This document shows positions 1 through 8,128 of a stretch of DNA of 38,229 nucleotides, piece by piece. Position 1 is the stretch's first letter, and each line of letters starts with the position of its first letter. Under the pieces are notes generated by a model. The model made no database searches, was not told the origin of the DNA, and saw nothing but the letters and a program-made list of their open reading frames with translations. The translations under genes and the position numbers were made by a program. The stretch covers positions 1 to 38,229 of the forward strand of contig CACYGY010000024.1 of the NCBI GenBank assembly GCA_902774025.1, in the 5' to 3' direction. Source of the DNA: an uncultured Eubacteriales bacterium. Lineage in GTDB: Bacteria > Bacillota > Clostridia > Christensenellales > Aristaeellaceae.

Positions 1-1502
1 TTTAGTTTCTCATTTATGTCCCGACTTTTATATGCAATCAGTGCTGTACTCGCATCCATTTTCTCAGATGTTACAATCACAAAATGACCAGCTAAACTTA
101 ATTCGTTATCGATTTCCTCTTCTTTTCTTCTGAAATTAACGACAGTCCTTTTTATGACAACATCATTTTTATCTTTTTTCTCTTGATAATCAATGAAAAA
201 GAAATTTGAAATATAGTTATGAGATCGCAAATCCACATGTTCCTGAGTTTCTTTTAGTTTTGTCAGCTTATTTTCCCAGTTCTCCATCTTTTCACGAAGA
301 GCGTTCTGCTCCCAGGCAACCGTTTCAGGTTTATAGAAGATATGGAGATACCGTTCGGCACCAAACAGCTCACATTTTGTTGTTGTTCCATAAACACCGT
401 ATCTTGGAATATAGGTTTTTTCCCTGTTTTCAAAAGTGGAAACAACTTTGAGCACAGCGCTGCGTACAAATCGTTTCCATCCTTTTGCCATGATAATAAA
501 ATCAAGGTTATGCCTGTCAAAGTATGAAATATTCTCCTTCGAGAAAAAGCCACGGTCCAGAACGACCCCGAATGCCTTGTAGTTCATTCCGATGATCTGT
601 GTCAGCATGAACGTACACTCTGACATATCGTTGATGCTTCCGTTATACATGTCATACAGGATCGGCAGACTGCTTGCCATATCTACAGCCAGCATCATGT
701 TGATTATCGGGTTTCCATCGTCAACCTTTGACGCGCCATATTCTACTAACTCTATTTCACCAGCCTGACTGGAAGTATTGGTTCCATCCACAGAGATGTA
801 TACTTTTCCGTTATCCGTTTTATCGTGCTCCTGGATAATGTGTTCATTCCATTTCTTCATGAACGTATTGATTCTGCTTTCATCTATCTTTCCGAACAGT
901 CTGCCCAGGGTCTCATCGCTGACTCCACGTCCCGATTCAAACAGTGCATGCTCATATGCATAACCATTGAAATGGATCGCTGCATTATCTTCGTTGACAA
1001 CCATGTAGGATACAAAGTCCAGAATTCGATTGATTTCCGACTCAGTAAATGACGAAGACAATATTTCCCGCAACTTGATTTTTCTTATCGTTTCATCAAT
1101 GATGAGAAAAGGACCAACTTTAACATTGTCACTAAACAGCTGTTCGAATTCTTCTTCTGATGATTCTTCATCTTCTTCATTTATATTGTTCTTTACCTGG
1201 TTAAGAACAGTCTCTCCACACCACCGGAGCTCTGGAAAATACACCATATAATTCTCATTTGGAATCATTTCTGTAGGTCGGATTCCCTTTTCTTTCCAAT
1301 CTGGTGATAGCTTATAGTCCAATTTACCTATGGATAGTCTTTTGTTTCGATTGTATCCTTTTTCCTGTATGTACACTTTTTGTGTCGTCAGATATACCCT
1401 TGTAACTGCATCGGACTGTCGAGTCAAAAATGTGATAATGCGTTCATTGCTGTCCGGTGGGACCGGAAATTTCCGAACATTACTGTCTTTGGCTTCTGGC
1501 AT
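1..1502 (-). CDS. DDE transposase, IS1634/IS4-like (C-terminus cut by window edge)
   Basis: An open frame runs without a stop from the ATG at 1502 down to base 1, giving at least 500 residues. GGAGG lies eight bases upstream of the ATG. The N-terminal third has a very acidic stretch (EEDEESSEEEFEQ). The catalytic core starts around residue 225 with VYISVDGTNTSS, the likely first Asp. GVVLDRGFFSKEN, about 90 residues later, is the second-Asp motif typical of IS1634/IS4-type transposases. The catalytic Glu would lie in the missing C-terminus, so completeness cannot be judged. The base composition is clearly more AT-rich than the host genes. The family assignment is from remembered motifs; another IS4-superfamily subgroup is possible. 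Confidence 0.8.
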   Translation of the reverse strand, partial: MPEAKDSNVRKFPVPPDSNERIITFLTRQSDAVTRVYLTTQKVYIQEKGYNRNKRLSIGKLDYKLSPDWKEKGIRPTEMIPNENYMVYFPELRWCGETVLNQVKNNINEEDEESSEEEFEQLFSDNVKVGPFLIIDETIRKIKLREILSSSFTESEINRILDFVSYMVVNEDNAAIHFNGYAYEHALFESGRGVSDETLGRLFGKIDESRINTFMKKWNEHIIQEHDKTDNGKVYISVDGTNTSSQAGEIELVEYGASKVDDGNPIINMMLAVDMASSLPILYDMYNGSINDMSECTFMLTQIIGMNYKAFGVVLDRGFFSKENISYFDRHNLDFIIMAKGWKRFVRSAVLKVVSTFENREKTYIPRYGVYGTTTKCELFGAERYLHIFYKPETVAWEQNALREKMENWENKLTKLKETQEHVDLRSHNYISNFFFIDYQEKKDKNDVVIKRTVVNFRRKEEEIDNELSLAGHFVIVTSEKMDASTALIAYKSRDINEKL

Positions 1503-1517
1503 ACGTCCAACCTCCGT

Positions 1518-1537
1518 TTAGTGATCATGATCACTAA
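1518..1537. promoter_or_regulatory. 20-bp perfect palindrome upstream of transposase
   Basis: TTAGTGATCATGATCACTAA is a perfect palindrome starting 16 bases upstream of the transposase ATG. The half-site TTAGTGATCA recurs at 1649-1658 near the presumed IS end. The position fits a binding site for the transposase or a repressor, or an IS sub-terminal repeat. This role is inference. Confidence 0.5.
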
Positions 1538-1671
1538 TGCGAAGCATAGCAGAAACCAGTTCAAGAATCAACCCAAATGAGGGAAAAACGTAGAAAATAC
1601 GGACGTTTTGTCACTTTGCTTCACTGTAAAAATTGGGATAGAATCCTTTTAGTGATCAAAATCCATGAAAA

Positions 1672-2635
1672 CTTGACAATCATCAACGCTGTTTCGGGGC
1701 TGATGAACACGGTGCAGGAACCGGCCTCGGAGGTGGCCTATACGCTGGTGGTGCCCAGGGAGGACTACCAGAAAACCAGCGGGCTGCAGTCCCTGTCTCA
1801 TTCCCTGGTGTCCATCGGCAGCCCTCTGATTGCCTCGGCATTCTATGGCATGTCGGGGCTGGACGCCGTGATCCTGTTCGATCTGCTCACCTTCGGGGCC
1901 GCCTTTGTCACCCTGGCGTGGTTCATTGATATACCCGAAGTGGATTCCCGGGAGGACCACCCGGAACAGATACTCAGACTTGCCCGGGAGGGATTGCGTT
2001 TTCTGAGGGAGAATCCACTGGTTCTGCACATGATCCTGTTCATGTCCGGCGTGAATTTTATCGCTTCCGCCTTTGACGCGGTCCTGCCTGCCCTGGTGAT
2101 TTCAAGAGCAGGCACGCGCATGCTGGGGATTGTGACGTCCTGCTCGGGGATGGCCATGGTGCTGGGCAGTGTGCTCACGACCCTTATGCCCAGACCCCGG
2201 GACAGGATCAGGGTGATCTATCTGACCATGCTGTTTTCCCTGGGAACGGAAAACTTCCTCCTTGCCTTTTCCCCAAGCCCCGCGGTATGGTGCGTCGGAC
2301 AGATTCTGGGCTGGCTACTGGTTCCTGTGATGAGCGCCAGTCAGAATGTCATCATGCGGACAGTCATTCCCGTCAGCCTTCAGGGGAGAGTGTACGCCTG
2401 CAGAAACACACTGCAGTTCTTTACCATTCCCGTCGGTCTCGGATGGGGCGGGTTTATGGTGGATGTCGTGTGCGAACCCCTGATGAGCGCGCATGCCCGG
2501 GACTGGCTGAGCGGACTGTTCGGGACCGGAAAGGGCTCCGGCGCTGCTCTGATGATGTTCATTCTGGGCGCTGCCGGAATTCTGTGGTGTATTCTCTACG
2601 GACGAAAACTGAGGAAGTACCGTTACGCGGAATAA
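1672..2635 (+). pseudogene. MFS exporter (DHA3/macrolide-efflux-like), N-terminus removed by IS
   Basis: The frame is open from 1577, but only from about 1672 does it read like an exporter. From NAVSGLMNTVQEPASEV on it matches the region after the first transmembrane segments of DHA3-type (MefA-like) efflux proteins. That is followed by LVPREDYQKTSGLQS, several hydrophobic helices and the RVYACRNT segment. About 320 residues remain of a usual ~420, so roughly the first 100 residues with the first helices are gone. The codons before 1672 (MREKRRKYGRF...) come from the IS end and are AT-rich. The gene is therefore very likely inactive. The transport substrate cannot be told from sequence. Confidence 0.75.
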
Positions 2636-2909
2636 AACCGGCGGGAAAAGGGATGGGGAAGTCCACACCGGCAGGCCGTATTCAGGAGGCGCCGGACGGC
2701 GGGACCGGAAAGCAGCGCGGTTTCCGCCTGCAGGAACGGACGCCGGAAAGCCGTTTCCGGAGATGCGGCCATCTGTGTCATCTCCGAGCCGGAGCAGGTG
2801 AACCGGTGGCTTTCAGAATTCCGTTCGGCACCGATCCGGAAACCATATGCGGACTTTGTCGCCGGCGGGGTCTAACCGGGAAGGGGTCACCCGTGAAACC
2901 ACGGGAAAA
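2636..2909 (+). other. Non-coding stretch with possible gene remnant
   Basis: No complete gene is visible between the exporter fragment and the terminator. A short plus-strand frame ending in TAA at 2873-2875 reads AAICVISEPEQVNRWLSEF with natural-looking codons from about 2741, but has no start or ribosome binding site. It may be the decayed C-terminus of a lost gene. I do not recognise it. Confidence 0.3.
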
Positions 2910-2954
2910 GAGCCGCCGCGGTCTTCCCGAAATGCGGCGGCTCATGTTCTTTTT
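2910..2954 (+). terminator. Rho-independent terminator after exporter fragment
   Basis: The 10-bp perfect stem GAGCCGCCGC / GCGGCGGCTC (2910-2919, 2934-2943) is followed by a T-rich run to 2954. A smaller hairpin, CCCGTG-AAAC-CACGGG, sits just upstream at 2890-2905. Confidence 0.75.
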
Positions 2955-3092
2955 GCTCCGGACAATCCTGTCTGTGTCGTGATCCGCCGCGGTGATGATG
3001 GATCAGCCCGTCCCGTGGATTGCGCAGGGATGGCAGCAGGGCCAATGTTCAGCCCTGTCCGTCACAGGCTGCTGACGGACCGTTTCCCTGAA

Positions 3093-3794
3093 TCAGGTTT
3101 CTTCCCCGTCTCCGTAGAAGGATGAGACCATTTTCTGATAGATCCATTTCCGGATCATGGGCTTCCCGCATTCCGCCAGTAGCTGTTCATCGATTTCTCC
3201 CCGGGCGAACTGAGTGCCCAGCCGGTGCACGGCGTCAAGGCGGCGCTGGGTATATTTCTTAACGGGTTCCGCGTGCATCAGATCCGCCTGGGGAACGGTG
3301 ATGAGAAGCGGCTGCTCAGCGCCAAAGATGCCGCGAAGCTGAACCCTGAAGGCGTCATAGATCCCATCGGTGGACTGGAATCCACAGGTGGAGATAAAGA
3401 CGAACCGTTTTCCCTTCATGTCCTTCCGTACGCGGTGGAGGGTCGGGCCGCCGTTATAGGGCAGCATAACCGGAAGCGTGCGGTCCAGCAGAGTTTTCAC
3501 CGGTCCCGGCAGCCCGTAATAATAGACCGGGAAGGAAACGAGAATGATCTGAGACTGATGCATTGCGTCCATGACCTGCTGCATGTCGTCATGAATAACG
3601 CACTGTCCGGGGGTTGCCTTCCAGCACCCGAAGCAGCCTCTGCAGGGCTCGATCTGCAGCTGCCTGATTTCAAGGGTGGTTACGGGCTGGGGAGCCGTTT
3701 CACAGATGCCGTCCAGGAAAGCCCTGGTAACGGGCATGGTGTTGCTCTTCGTTCCCCGGGGGCTTCCGTCAAGTAAAAGAATGCCTTCGTTCAT
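3093..3794 (-). CDS. NADPH-dependent FMN reductase / flavodoxin-like NAD(P)H oxidoreductase
   Basis: This 233-residue protein has the flavodoxin-like fold of iron-sulfur flavoproteins and FMN reductases. LLLDGSPRGTKSNT near the N-terminus is the FMN-phosphate loop. CRGCFGCWKATPGQC is the conserved Cys-rich segment, followed by DDMQQVMDAM and FPVYYYGLPGPVKTLLDR, which contributes to FMN binding. It probably reduces flavin or a quinone-like acceptor with NAD(P)H in the cytoplasm; the real substrate is unknown. The start at 3794 is preferred because GGAGG lies five bases upstream. Longer in-frame ATGs at 3806 and 3890 overlap or precede this site and add a non-conserved tail. The gene stands alone, with a terminator for the opposite strand at its 3' side. 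Confidence 0.85.
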   Translation of the reverse strand: MNEGILLLDGSPRGTKSNTMPVTRAFLDGICETAPQPVTTLEIRQLQIEPCRGCFGCWKATPGQCVIHDDMQQVMDAMHQSQIILVSFPVYYYGLPGPVKTLLDRTLPVMLPYNGGPTLHRVRKDMKGKRFVFISTCGFQSTDGIYDAFRVQLRGIFGAEQPLLITVPQADLMHAEPVKKYTQRRLDAVHRLGTQFARGEIDEQLLAECGKPMIRKWIYQKMVSSFYGDGEET

Positions 3795-3910
3795 GGGGTC
3801 CTCCATCTTCAGACTTTCCGCGCACCCGCCAGGGAAAACGGCTGTCCAGGCCGCGGCGGAAGTTTTTTTCAGGGGCCTCAGCTGAAACATGCTGTACAGG
3901 GCCTGTATTC

Positions 3911-3939
3911 AGTATACCAGATTCGGGAGATTTCTGCAC
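3911..3939 (-). promoter_or_regulatory. Candidate promoter for the flavodoxin-like gene
   Basis: On the minus strand, TATACT (3916-3911) is preceded by TGG, giving an extended -10. GTGCAG lies 17 bases upstream as a weak -35. It sits about 120 bases before the start codon. Confidence 0.45.
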
Positions 3940-4077
3940 ATGCCGGAATCCGGAGCCGGTTTGACAAAAACAGCCGGAAATGCCATCCTGTATTCTGGAA
4001 CGTATCAACAGATGTGGGCGGTGCCTGCGCGGAATCAAACAGAAAAGAACTGACATGGAAAAAAGGAGGAATACGGA

Positions 4078-4920
4078 ATGAAGAAAAAGATCATTGTTCT
4101 GCTTTCACTGCTCTGTGCTCTGGTCATGGCATGGTCCGTGGCTCCTGCCGAGGAATCACTGCATGGTCTGGTGGCACGCGTGAACGATCCGGAAAATCCC
4201 GCCGTCTATACCCTGGCGACCACGGAATACGATGTGATGAAGCCCGCGGAACCCTATGCACCGGGTTTCACGGAACTTCTGTCAAAGGCAGTCCTGACAC
4301 CGGCAGATGCCAGTGAAACGCCGGAGGGTGAGTATGTTGTGCTGGCATTCCCTGAGGAAAAGGTCCGGTTTGATTTCTTTGAGGGAGATCCGGAGAAGAA
4401 CTACATCCGCCAGGTGAATCCGGACGGAACGGAAGAGCTGTTCAGGGCAACGCTGCCGGAGGACGTATACATAACGGTAAGCGGTCTGATGAGCGCTGAG
4501 GCGACCGCGCTGGCGGAAGCCCTGGGCATCGTGCCCGGGATCTGGGCTGTCCTTCCCGAAGAGGGATGGGTGCTGGACGGCATTGAGGGTTCAGTGTGGC
4601 AGGATGACCGCGCGTCCCTGGAACTGTTCCTGGAGGATACGGACAACTACAAGGTGCTGATCAGATGGGGCAGCAGCGCGTGGGAGATGACGGAATGGGT
4701 CTATGCCTGCAATTATGATGCCGAGCGGCAGGAACTGAAAGCTGTCTATGTCATCTGTGATAACGTGAAGTATGATGATAAAGGTGAGGAAGAACGCACC
4801 GTGGTCTATGAGAAGGAATCCGAAGCGCTGATTTCCCTCAACGCTGAGGGCAGGGTGGAAATCAGGAACGCGGGAGACGAAGCCCTGGAAGGAAAAACCT
4901 TTGAAAAAATTGCTCCGTAA
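4078..4920 (+). CDS. Secreted acidic protein of unknown function
   Basis: The 280-residue product starts with a clear signal peptide: MKKK, a hydrophobic core LLSLLCALVMAWS, then likely cleavage near APA-EE. The mature part is acidic and shows no catalytic motif I recognise. Several repeated features (DGTEELFRATLPEDVY, DGIEGSVWQDD, WVYACNYDAERQEL) suggest beta-rich extracellular domains. The start has GGAGG eight bases upstream. The gene is monocistronic, closed by a strong hairpin terminator at 4931-4993. No cell-wall anchor or transmembrane tail is visible, so the product is probably released or loosely wall-associated. It is not similar in length or motifs to the other secreted proteins in the window. 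Confidence 0.8.
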   Translation: MKKKIIVLLSLLCALVMAWSVAPAEESLHGLVARVNDPENPAVYTLATTEYDVMKPAEPYAPGFTELLSKAVLTPADASETPEGEYVVLAFPEEKVRFDFFEGDPEKNYIRQVNPDGTEELFRATLPEDVYITVSGLMSAEATALAEALGIVPGIWAVLPEEGWVLDGIEGSVWQDDRASLELFLEDTDNYKVLIRWGSSAWEMTEWVYACNYDAERQELKAVYVICDNVKYDDKGEEERTVVYEKESEALISLNAEGRVEIRNAGDEALEGKTFEKIAP

Positions 4921-4930
4921 GGAACATCAT

Positions 4931-4993
4931 GCCATGCCGGAAGATATTCAGCTGAAGACAATTCAGGGGAAAACGCCGGCATGGCGTTTTTTT
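4931..4993 (+). terminator. Rho-independent terminator
   Basis: The stem GCCATGCCGG / CCGGCATGGC (4931-4940, 4976-4985) is followed by GTTTTTTT. A small inner hairpin, CTGAA/TTCAG, lies in the loop. Confidence 0.8.
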
Positions 4994-5009
4994 CGGCAGC
5001 ACCGTCTGC

Positions 5010-5038
5010 TTGATCGTCCATTTCGAATCTGATAGAAT
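5010..5038 (+). promoter_or_regulatory. Sigma-A-like promoter for the DUF6054-like gene
   Basis: TTGATC at 5010-5015, a 17-base spacer, then TAGAAT at 5033-5038. It is 56 bases upstream of the start codon and directly follows the preceding terminator. Confidence 0.65.
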
Positions 5039-5093
5039 CCACCGTTATCCGACAGTGATCGGAGAATGAACAGTCAGGAAAGAGGGAAGATGC

Positions 5094-5423
5094 GTGGCAA
5101 AACTCGAAAGAATCATCCGGGGCGGGGATTTCAGAGGCCTGCTCCTGCGGATCGAGCAGGGGATTACAGGAGGGAATGTGTCGGCATCCCTGGAGGATGG
5201 GAGCGATTTCAGTGATGGAAATACACGCTGTTCTGTCCGTGTGTTTGAACGGTACAGCTGGATCGGAAAAAACCGGGTTTCCCTGAACGTTACGCTCTTT
5301 CAGGGAGCGGATGGTGTGATTTACCTGAGCGCCATTACCTCCGGCGGTTCCCAGGCGGTTTTCGTCAAGGTCAATACCTTCGGCGAATCCGCCTTTCTGG
5401 AAAAACTGGAAGCCCTTCTGTGA
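5094..5423 (+). CDS. DUF6054-like small cytoplasmic protein
   Basis: The 109-residue protein starts MAKLERIIRGGDF and carries ISASLEDGSDF-like and CSVRVFERYSW-like segments that I associate with DUF6054, a family of unknown function in Clostridia. It has no signal peptide or transmembrane segment. Alternating hydrophobic residues (RVSLNVTLFQGADGVIYLSAITSG) suggest a small beta-sheet fold. The start is GTG at 5094 with AGAGGGA upstream; no better ATG exists in frame. It has its own promoter (5010-5038), and the next likely terminator is at 5570-5603. The family name is from memory and should be treated as probable only. Confidence 0.7.
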   Translation: MAKLERIIRGGDFRGLLLRIEQGITGGNVSASLEDGSDFSDGNTRCSVRVFERYSWIGKNRVSLNVTLFQGADGVIYLSAITSGGSQAVFVKVNTFGESAFLEKLEALL

Positions 5424-5826
5424 TTCCTCCGTCTCCCGCAGGAGGAGGACACCCGGATTTCCTTACGGCTGCAGGGCAGGGGACAGGGACTGCGGAGGAA
5501 GAAAAAGGAAGGACGATCTGTTCCGGCGCGGACTGTTCATGGATGCGCATTTCCCGGAAAGGTCTTTACGGGCAGGAAGATCATCATCTTCCGCCCCCTT
5601 TTTGCCCGCACGCAGAACCCCCGCGGTCCGTCTGTTTTTCCCGCCTCTGCCTCAGAGGCTGTGAGCGTGACGAATTTCATTGCGGTGATGGTCATGTTTC
5701 CTTCCAGGGCGTTTACCGGATTCTGAAGGAGCCTGACCTGTCCGGATCCGCTCCGGAAAATCTGAAGAGATCCGGGCAGACTGTGTGTGGAAAAGAGACG
5801 GAAAATGTCAGGGGGAAGGGAAGACG
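5424..5826 (+). other. 403-base intergenic stretch, no gene seen
   Basis: One open frame (5420-5830) crosses this stretch, but it has no ribosome binding site, an amino-acid make-up unlike a protein, and no family resemblance. The stretch contains a good terminator at 5570-5603; I see no other structured element. Confidence 0.6.
5570..5603 (+). terminator. Rho-independent terminator
   Basis: GGGCAGGAAGAT / ATCTTCCGCCCC forms a long stem with one mismatch around a CATC loop (5582-5585), followed by CTTTTT. Confidence 0.7.
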
Positions 5827-6507
5827 ATGATCTATGGCCATATCCGTGAAGGCGCTTTTATATGCCGCCCCAACCGGTTCATTGCCCATGTCAGTCTGGA
5901 AGGCCGGGAAACGGTGGTTCATGTCAAAAATACAGGCCGGTGCCGTGAACTTCTGCTTCCCGGAGTCCGGGTGGTGCTTGCGCGATCCTTCAATCCTGTG
6001 CGGAAAACCGCCTATGATCTGACCGGGGTCTATAAGAACGGCAGACTTTTCAATATTGACAGTCAGGCGCCGAACCGGGTGGTGCGGGAGTGGCTGGAAG
6101 GCCAGGGGTTTGACGAGATCCGTCCGGAGTTCGGGTATGGTGAGTCCCGCATGGATTTTTTCATGAAAAGGGACGGGGAATCCTTTCTGCTGGAGGTCAA
6201 GGGATGCACGCTGGAGGAGGATGGAATCGGCTATTTTCCGGACGCGCCGACGCTCCGGGGCGTCCGGCATCTCCATGAGCTTGCCCGGGCGTCCCGGGAG
6301 GGGTACCGGGCCTATCTGGCCTTTGTGATTCAGACGGAGGGCGTCAGCCGGGTGCTGCCCAACGACAGGACACATCCGGCGTTCGGAAGGGCCCTGAGGG
6401 AAGCGGAGGCGGCGGGTGTCGGGATTCTGTACCTGAAGTGTGGCGTAACGCCGGAATCTCTCCGGATTCTTCCGGGACAGGATCTGCCTGCGGAGGGAAG
6501 GGGATGA
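5827..6507 (+). CDS. sfsA: SfsA-family DNA-binding/nuclease-fold protein
   Basis: This 226-residue protein matches the SfsA (sugar fermentation stimulation) family in length and motif order. An N-terminal OB-like half contains RFIAHVSLEG and VHVKNTGRCRELLLPG. A C-terminal nuclease-like half contains RMDFFMKRDGESFLLEVKGCTLEEDG, with the Asp and Glu-x-Lys arrangement of PD-(D/E)XK enzymes, and then FPDAPTLRGVRHL. In E. coli the family is linked to maltose metabolism; the molecular function is not settled. The start at 5827 follows GGGAAGGGAAGACG and removes a non-conserved 14-residue extension from the upstream ATG at 5785. It is monocistronic. Confidence 0.9.
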   Translation: MIYGHIREGAFICRPNRFIAHVSLEGRETVVHVKNTGRCRELLLPGVRVVLARSFNPVRKTAYDLTGVYKNGRLFNIDSQAPNRVVREWLEGQGFDEIRPEFGYGESRMDFFMKRDGESFLLEVKGCTLEEDGIGYFPDAPTLRGVRHLHELARASREGYRAYLAFVIQTEGVSRVLPNDRTHPAFGRALREAEAAGVGILYLKCGVTPESLRILPGQDLPAEGRG

Positions 6508-6651
6508 TTCGGCCTGCGGCAGGCGTTCTTCCCTGCATCCATGAGCGTTCCCTGTACGCGTACAGCGTCCGGAAGGCCACGGAGCGTCCGGGAACTCCGA
6601 TGCAGAACAGGGAATTCCATGCCGGGAGGCTTTTTCTCGTGTGCAGACATG

Positions 6652-6676
6652 AAAAAAACCCATCCTCGGGGATGGG
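6652..6676 (-). terminator. Terminator of the pseudouridine synthase gene
   Basis: CCCATCC-TCGG-GGATGGG (6659-6676) is followed on the minus strand by seven T (6658-6652). It directly abuts the stop codon at 6677-6679. Confidence 0.8.
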
Positions 6677-7573
6677 TCATTCAAAGTCCGCAAGCAGCCG
6701 GGCATCCTCGATTTCCCGGGCCCAGGGGGGACGGCTGATGAAATGGATGTGTTCTCCTGTCAGGGGATGGACCAGGGAGAGGAAGGCGCTGTGCAGGGCA
6801 AAACAGCCCGGAAACGCATCCGGCAGTTCCGTACCGTAGAGAAAGTCTCCCCGGACGGGACAGCCGATATGGCTGAGATGGACCCGGATCTGATGCGTTC
6901 TGCCTGTCCGGAGTTCCAGAAGGATCAGGGCCCCGTCTTCCTTCTCCTTCAGCACCCGGTACAGAGTCCGGCAGGGCCTGCCATCCGGCGAGACGATCCG
7001 CCGGATGGTGGCGGAAGGTTCCCGGACAATGGGAAAGTCCAGAACGCCTTCTTCCGTCTCCGGAATGCCCGTGGTCCAGGCCAGATATCTCCGGCAGAAC
7101 CGGGGGGTGTGCAGCATTTCCTGCAGAAGGTGCTGGGCGTGGGGCGTCCTGGCGATCACCAGAAGGCCGCCGGTGCCCTTGTCAAGCCGGTTGACGGGCC
7201 GGTATACAAAGCCGGGGGGACAGCCCAGGAAGGCATAGACTGCGTTCTCCAGAGAGTCGTCCGGATGGTTCCGGCTGGACTGGCTGGCGATGCCCGCGGG
7301 TTTGTCCACGACCATGAAATGCTCATCCATAAAGGGGATGGTGAGATTCATGGGAAAGGGCTTCGGGGAATAGGCGGGCGTGTCTTCTCCCCATTCCATG
7401 GAGATGAGGTCACCTTCCCTGACAGGGGTGCGGACGGTAACGGCCCGGCCGTTGAGAAGGATCCGTCCGTTCCACTTGGCGCTTTTCAGCGCTGAACAGC
7501 TGACCTGCATGCTTCCCCTGAGGATCCGCAGGACCTGCCATCCGTCTTCCTCAGCCCTGACCCGATACTCCAT
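6677..7573 (-). CDS. RluA-family pseudouridine synthase
   Basis: The 298-residue enzyme isomerises uridine to pseudouridine in rRNA or tRNA. An N-terminal S4-like RNA-binding part (residues ~15-60, SALKSAKWNGRILLNGR) precedes the catalytic domain, with VVDKPAG at 88-94 and the RluA signature RPVNRLDKGTGGLLV, whose Asp131 is the expected catalytic residue. GRTHQIRVHL is the conserved C-terminal motif. The start at 7573 has GGGAGG six bases upstream. The frame is open far beyond this point, but that extension runs antisense to the deformylase gene and is not conserved. The exact RNA target (RluA, RluC, RluD or YtzG/YlyB type) cannot be decided from sequence alone. It is divergent from the deformylase. 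Confidence 0.9.
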   Translation of the reverse strand: MEYRVRAEEDGWQVLRILRGSMQVSCSALKSAKWNGRILLNGRAVTVRTPVREGDLISMEWGEDTPAYSPKPFPMNLTIPFMDEHFMVVDKPAGIASQSSRNHPDDSLENAVYAFLGCPPGFVYRPVNRLDKGTGGLLVIARTPHAQHLLQEMLHTPRFCRRYLAWTTGIPETEEGVLDFPIVREPSATIRRIVSPDGRPCRTLYRVLKEKEDGALILLELRTGRTHQIRVHLSHIGCPVRGDFLYGTELPDAFPGCFALHSAFLSLVHPLTGEHIHFISRPPWAREIEDARLLADFE

Positions 7574-7620
7574 TGCGTGCCTCCCGTCCGGGGCTTTCTG
7601 TCTGCGGGCCCCGGAGGAGA

Positions 7621-7629
7621 AGTATAACA
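7621..7629 (-). promoter_or_regulatory. Possible extended -10 for the pseudouridine synthase gene
   Basis: On the minus strand, TGTTATACT forms an extended -10 in the 84-base divergent spacer. No recognisable -35 is present, so support is weak. Confidence 0.3.
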
Positions 7630-7657
7630 CATTGCAGCGATACGGAGGAACAGGAAA

Positions 7658-8071
7658 ATGATCAGACAGATTGTCAGGGATCCCTTCCTTCTGGGACAGA
7701 GGGCGGAGGACGCCTCGGCAGAGGATGCCGGGAGCGTGGGACGGGACCTGCGGGACACGCTCCGGGAGCACCGGGACAGGTGCGTCGGAATGGCGGCGAA
7801 CATGATCGGTTCCCGGAAGAGGATCATCATTGTCTGCACGGACACGGGAGATGTGGTGATGCTGAACCCTGTCCTTCTTGCAGCGGACGATCCCTACGAG
7901 GCTGAGGAAGGGTGTCTTTCCCTGGAGGGCCTTCGCAGGACCACCCGGTACCGCAGGATTGAGGTGGAATACCTGGATGAGAAATGGAAGAGGCGCAGGC
8001 GCCATTATTCCGGCCGGACGGCGCAGATCATCCAGCATGAAATGGATCATCTGTCAGGCATCCTCATCTGA
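7658..8071 (+). CDS. def: Peptide deformylase (variant motif I)
   Basis: This 137-residue metalloenzyme removes the formyl group from nascent N-termini in the cytoplasm. All three family motifs are visible. Motif I is VGMAANMIG (residues 43-51), with Asn where classical enzymes have Gln. Motif II is EGCLS (84-88), whose Cys ligates the metal. Motif III is HEMDH (127-131), with two His ligands and the catalytic Glu. The GMAAN form and the short length fit the type III-like subgroup common in Clostridia. The protein ends three residues after the HEMDHLSG motif. GGAGG lies upstream of the ATG. It is not linked here to fmt, the usual partner. Confidence 0.88.
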   Translation: MIRQIVRDPFLLGQRAEDASAEDAGSVGRDLRDTLREHRDRCVGMAANMIGSRKRIIIVCTDTGDVVMLNPVLLAADDPYEAEEGCLSLEGLRRTTRYRRIEVEYLDEKWKRRRRHYSGRTAQIIQHEMDHLSGILI

Positions 8072-8128
8072 TTTCCGGGCAGACCGGGCGAAGGGCCCCG
8101 ACAGGCGCTCCGTGATCCTTTCCGCGGC

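Larger units (their letters stand above)
1..1671 (-). mobile_element. Insertion sequence, IS1634/IS4-like, left part missing
   Basis: An AT-rich block carries one long transposase frame on the minus strand and about 170 bases of non-coding end sequence. It joins abruptly to GC-rich coding sequence of an MFS exporter near 1672. The left end lies outside the window, so terminal inverted repeats and a target duplication cannot be compared. The right boundary (about 1660-1675) is inferred from where the exporter reading frame becomes family-like. A contig edge inside an IS is expected when the element is multicopy. Confidence 0.8.

Noticed and set aside
2287..2982. Plus-strand frame overlapping the exporter remnant
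   Set aside because: Wrong frame relative to the exporter; Arg/Gly/Ser-rich sequence without family features.
3961..3996. TTGACA with TATTCT upstream of the secreted protein gene at 4078
   Set aside because: The -35 is consensus, but the spacing to TATTCT is 24 bases, too long for a sigma-A promoter, and nothing good sits at 16-18 bases.
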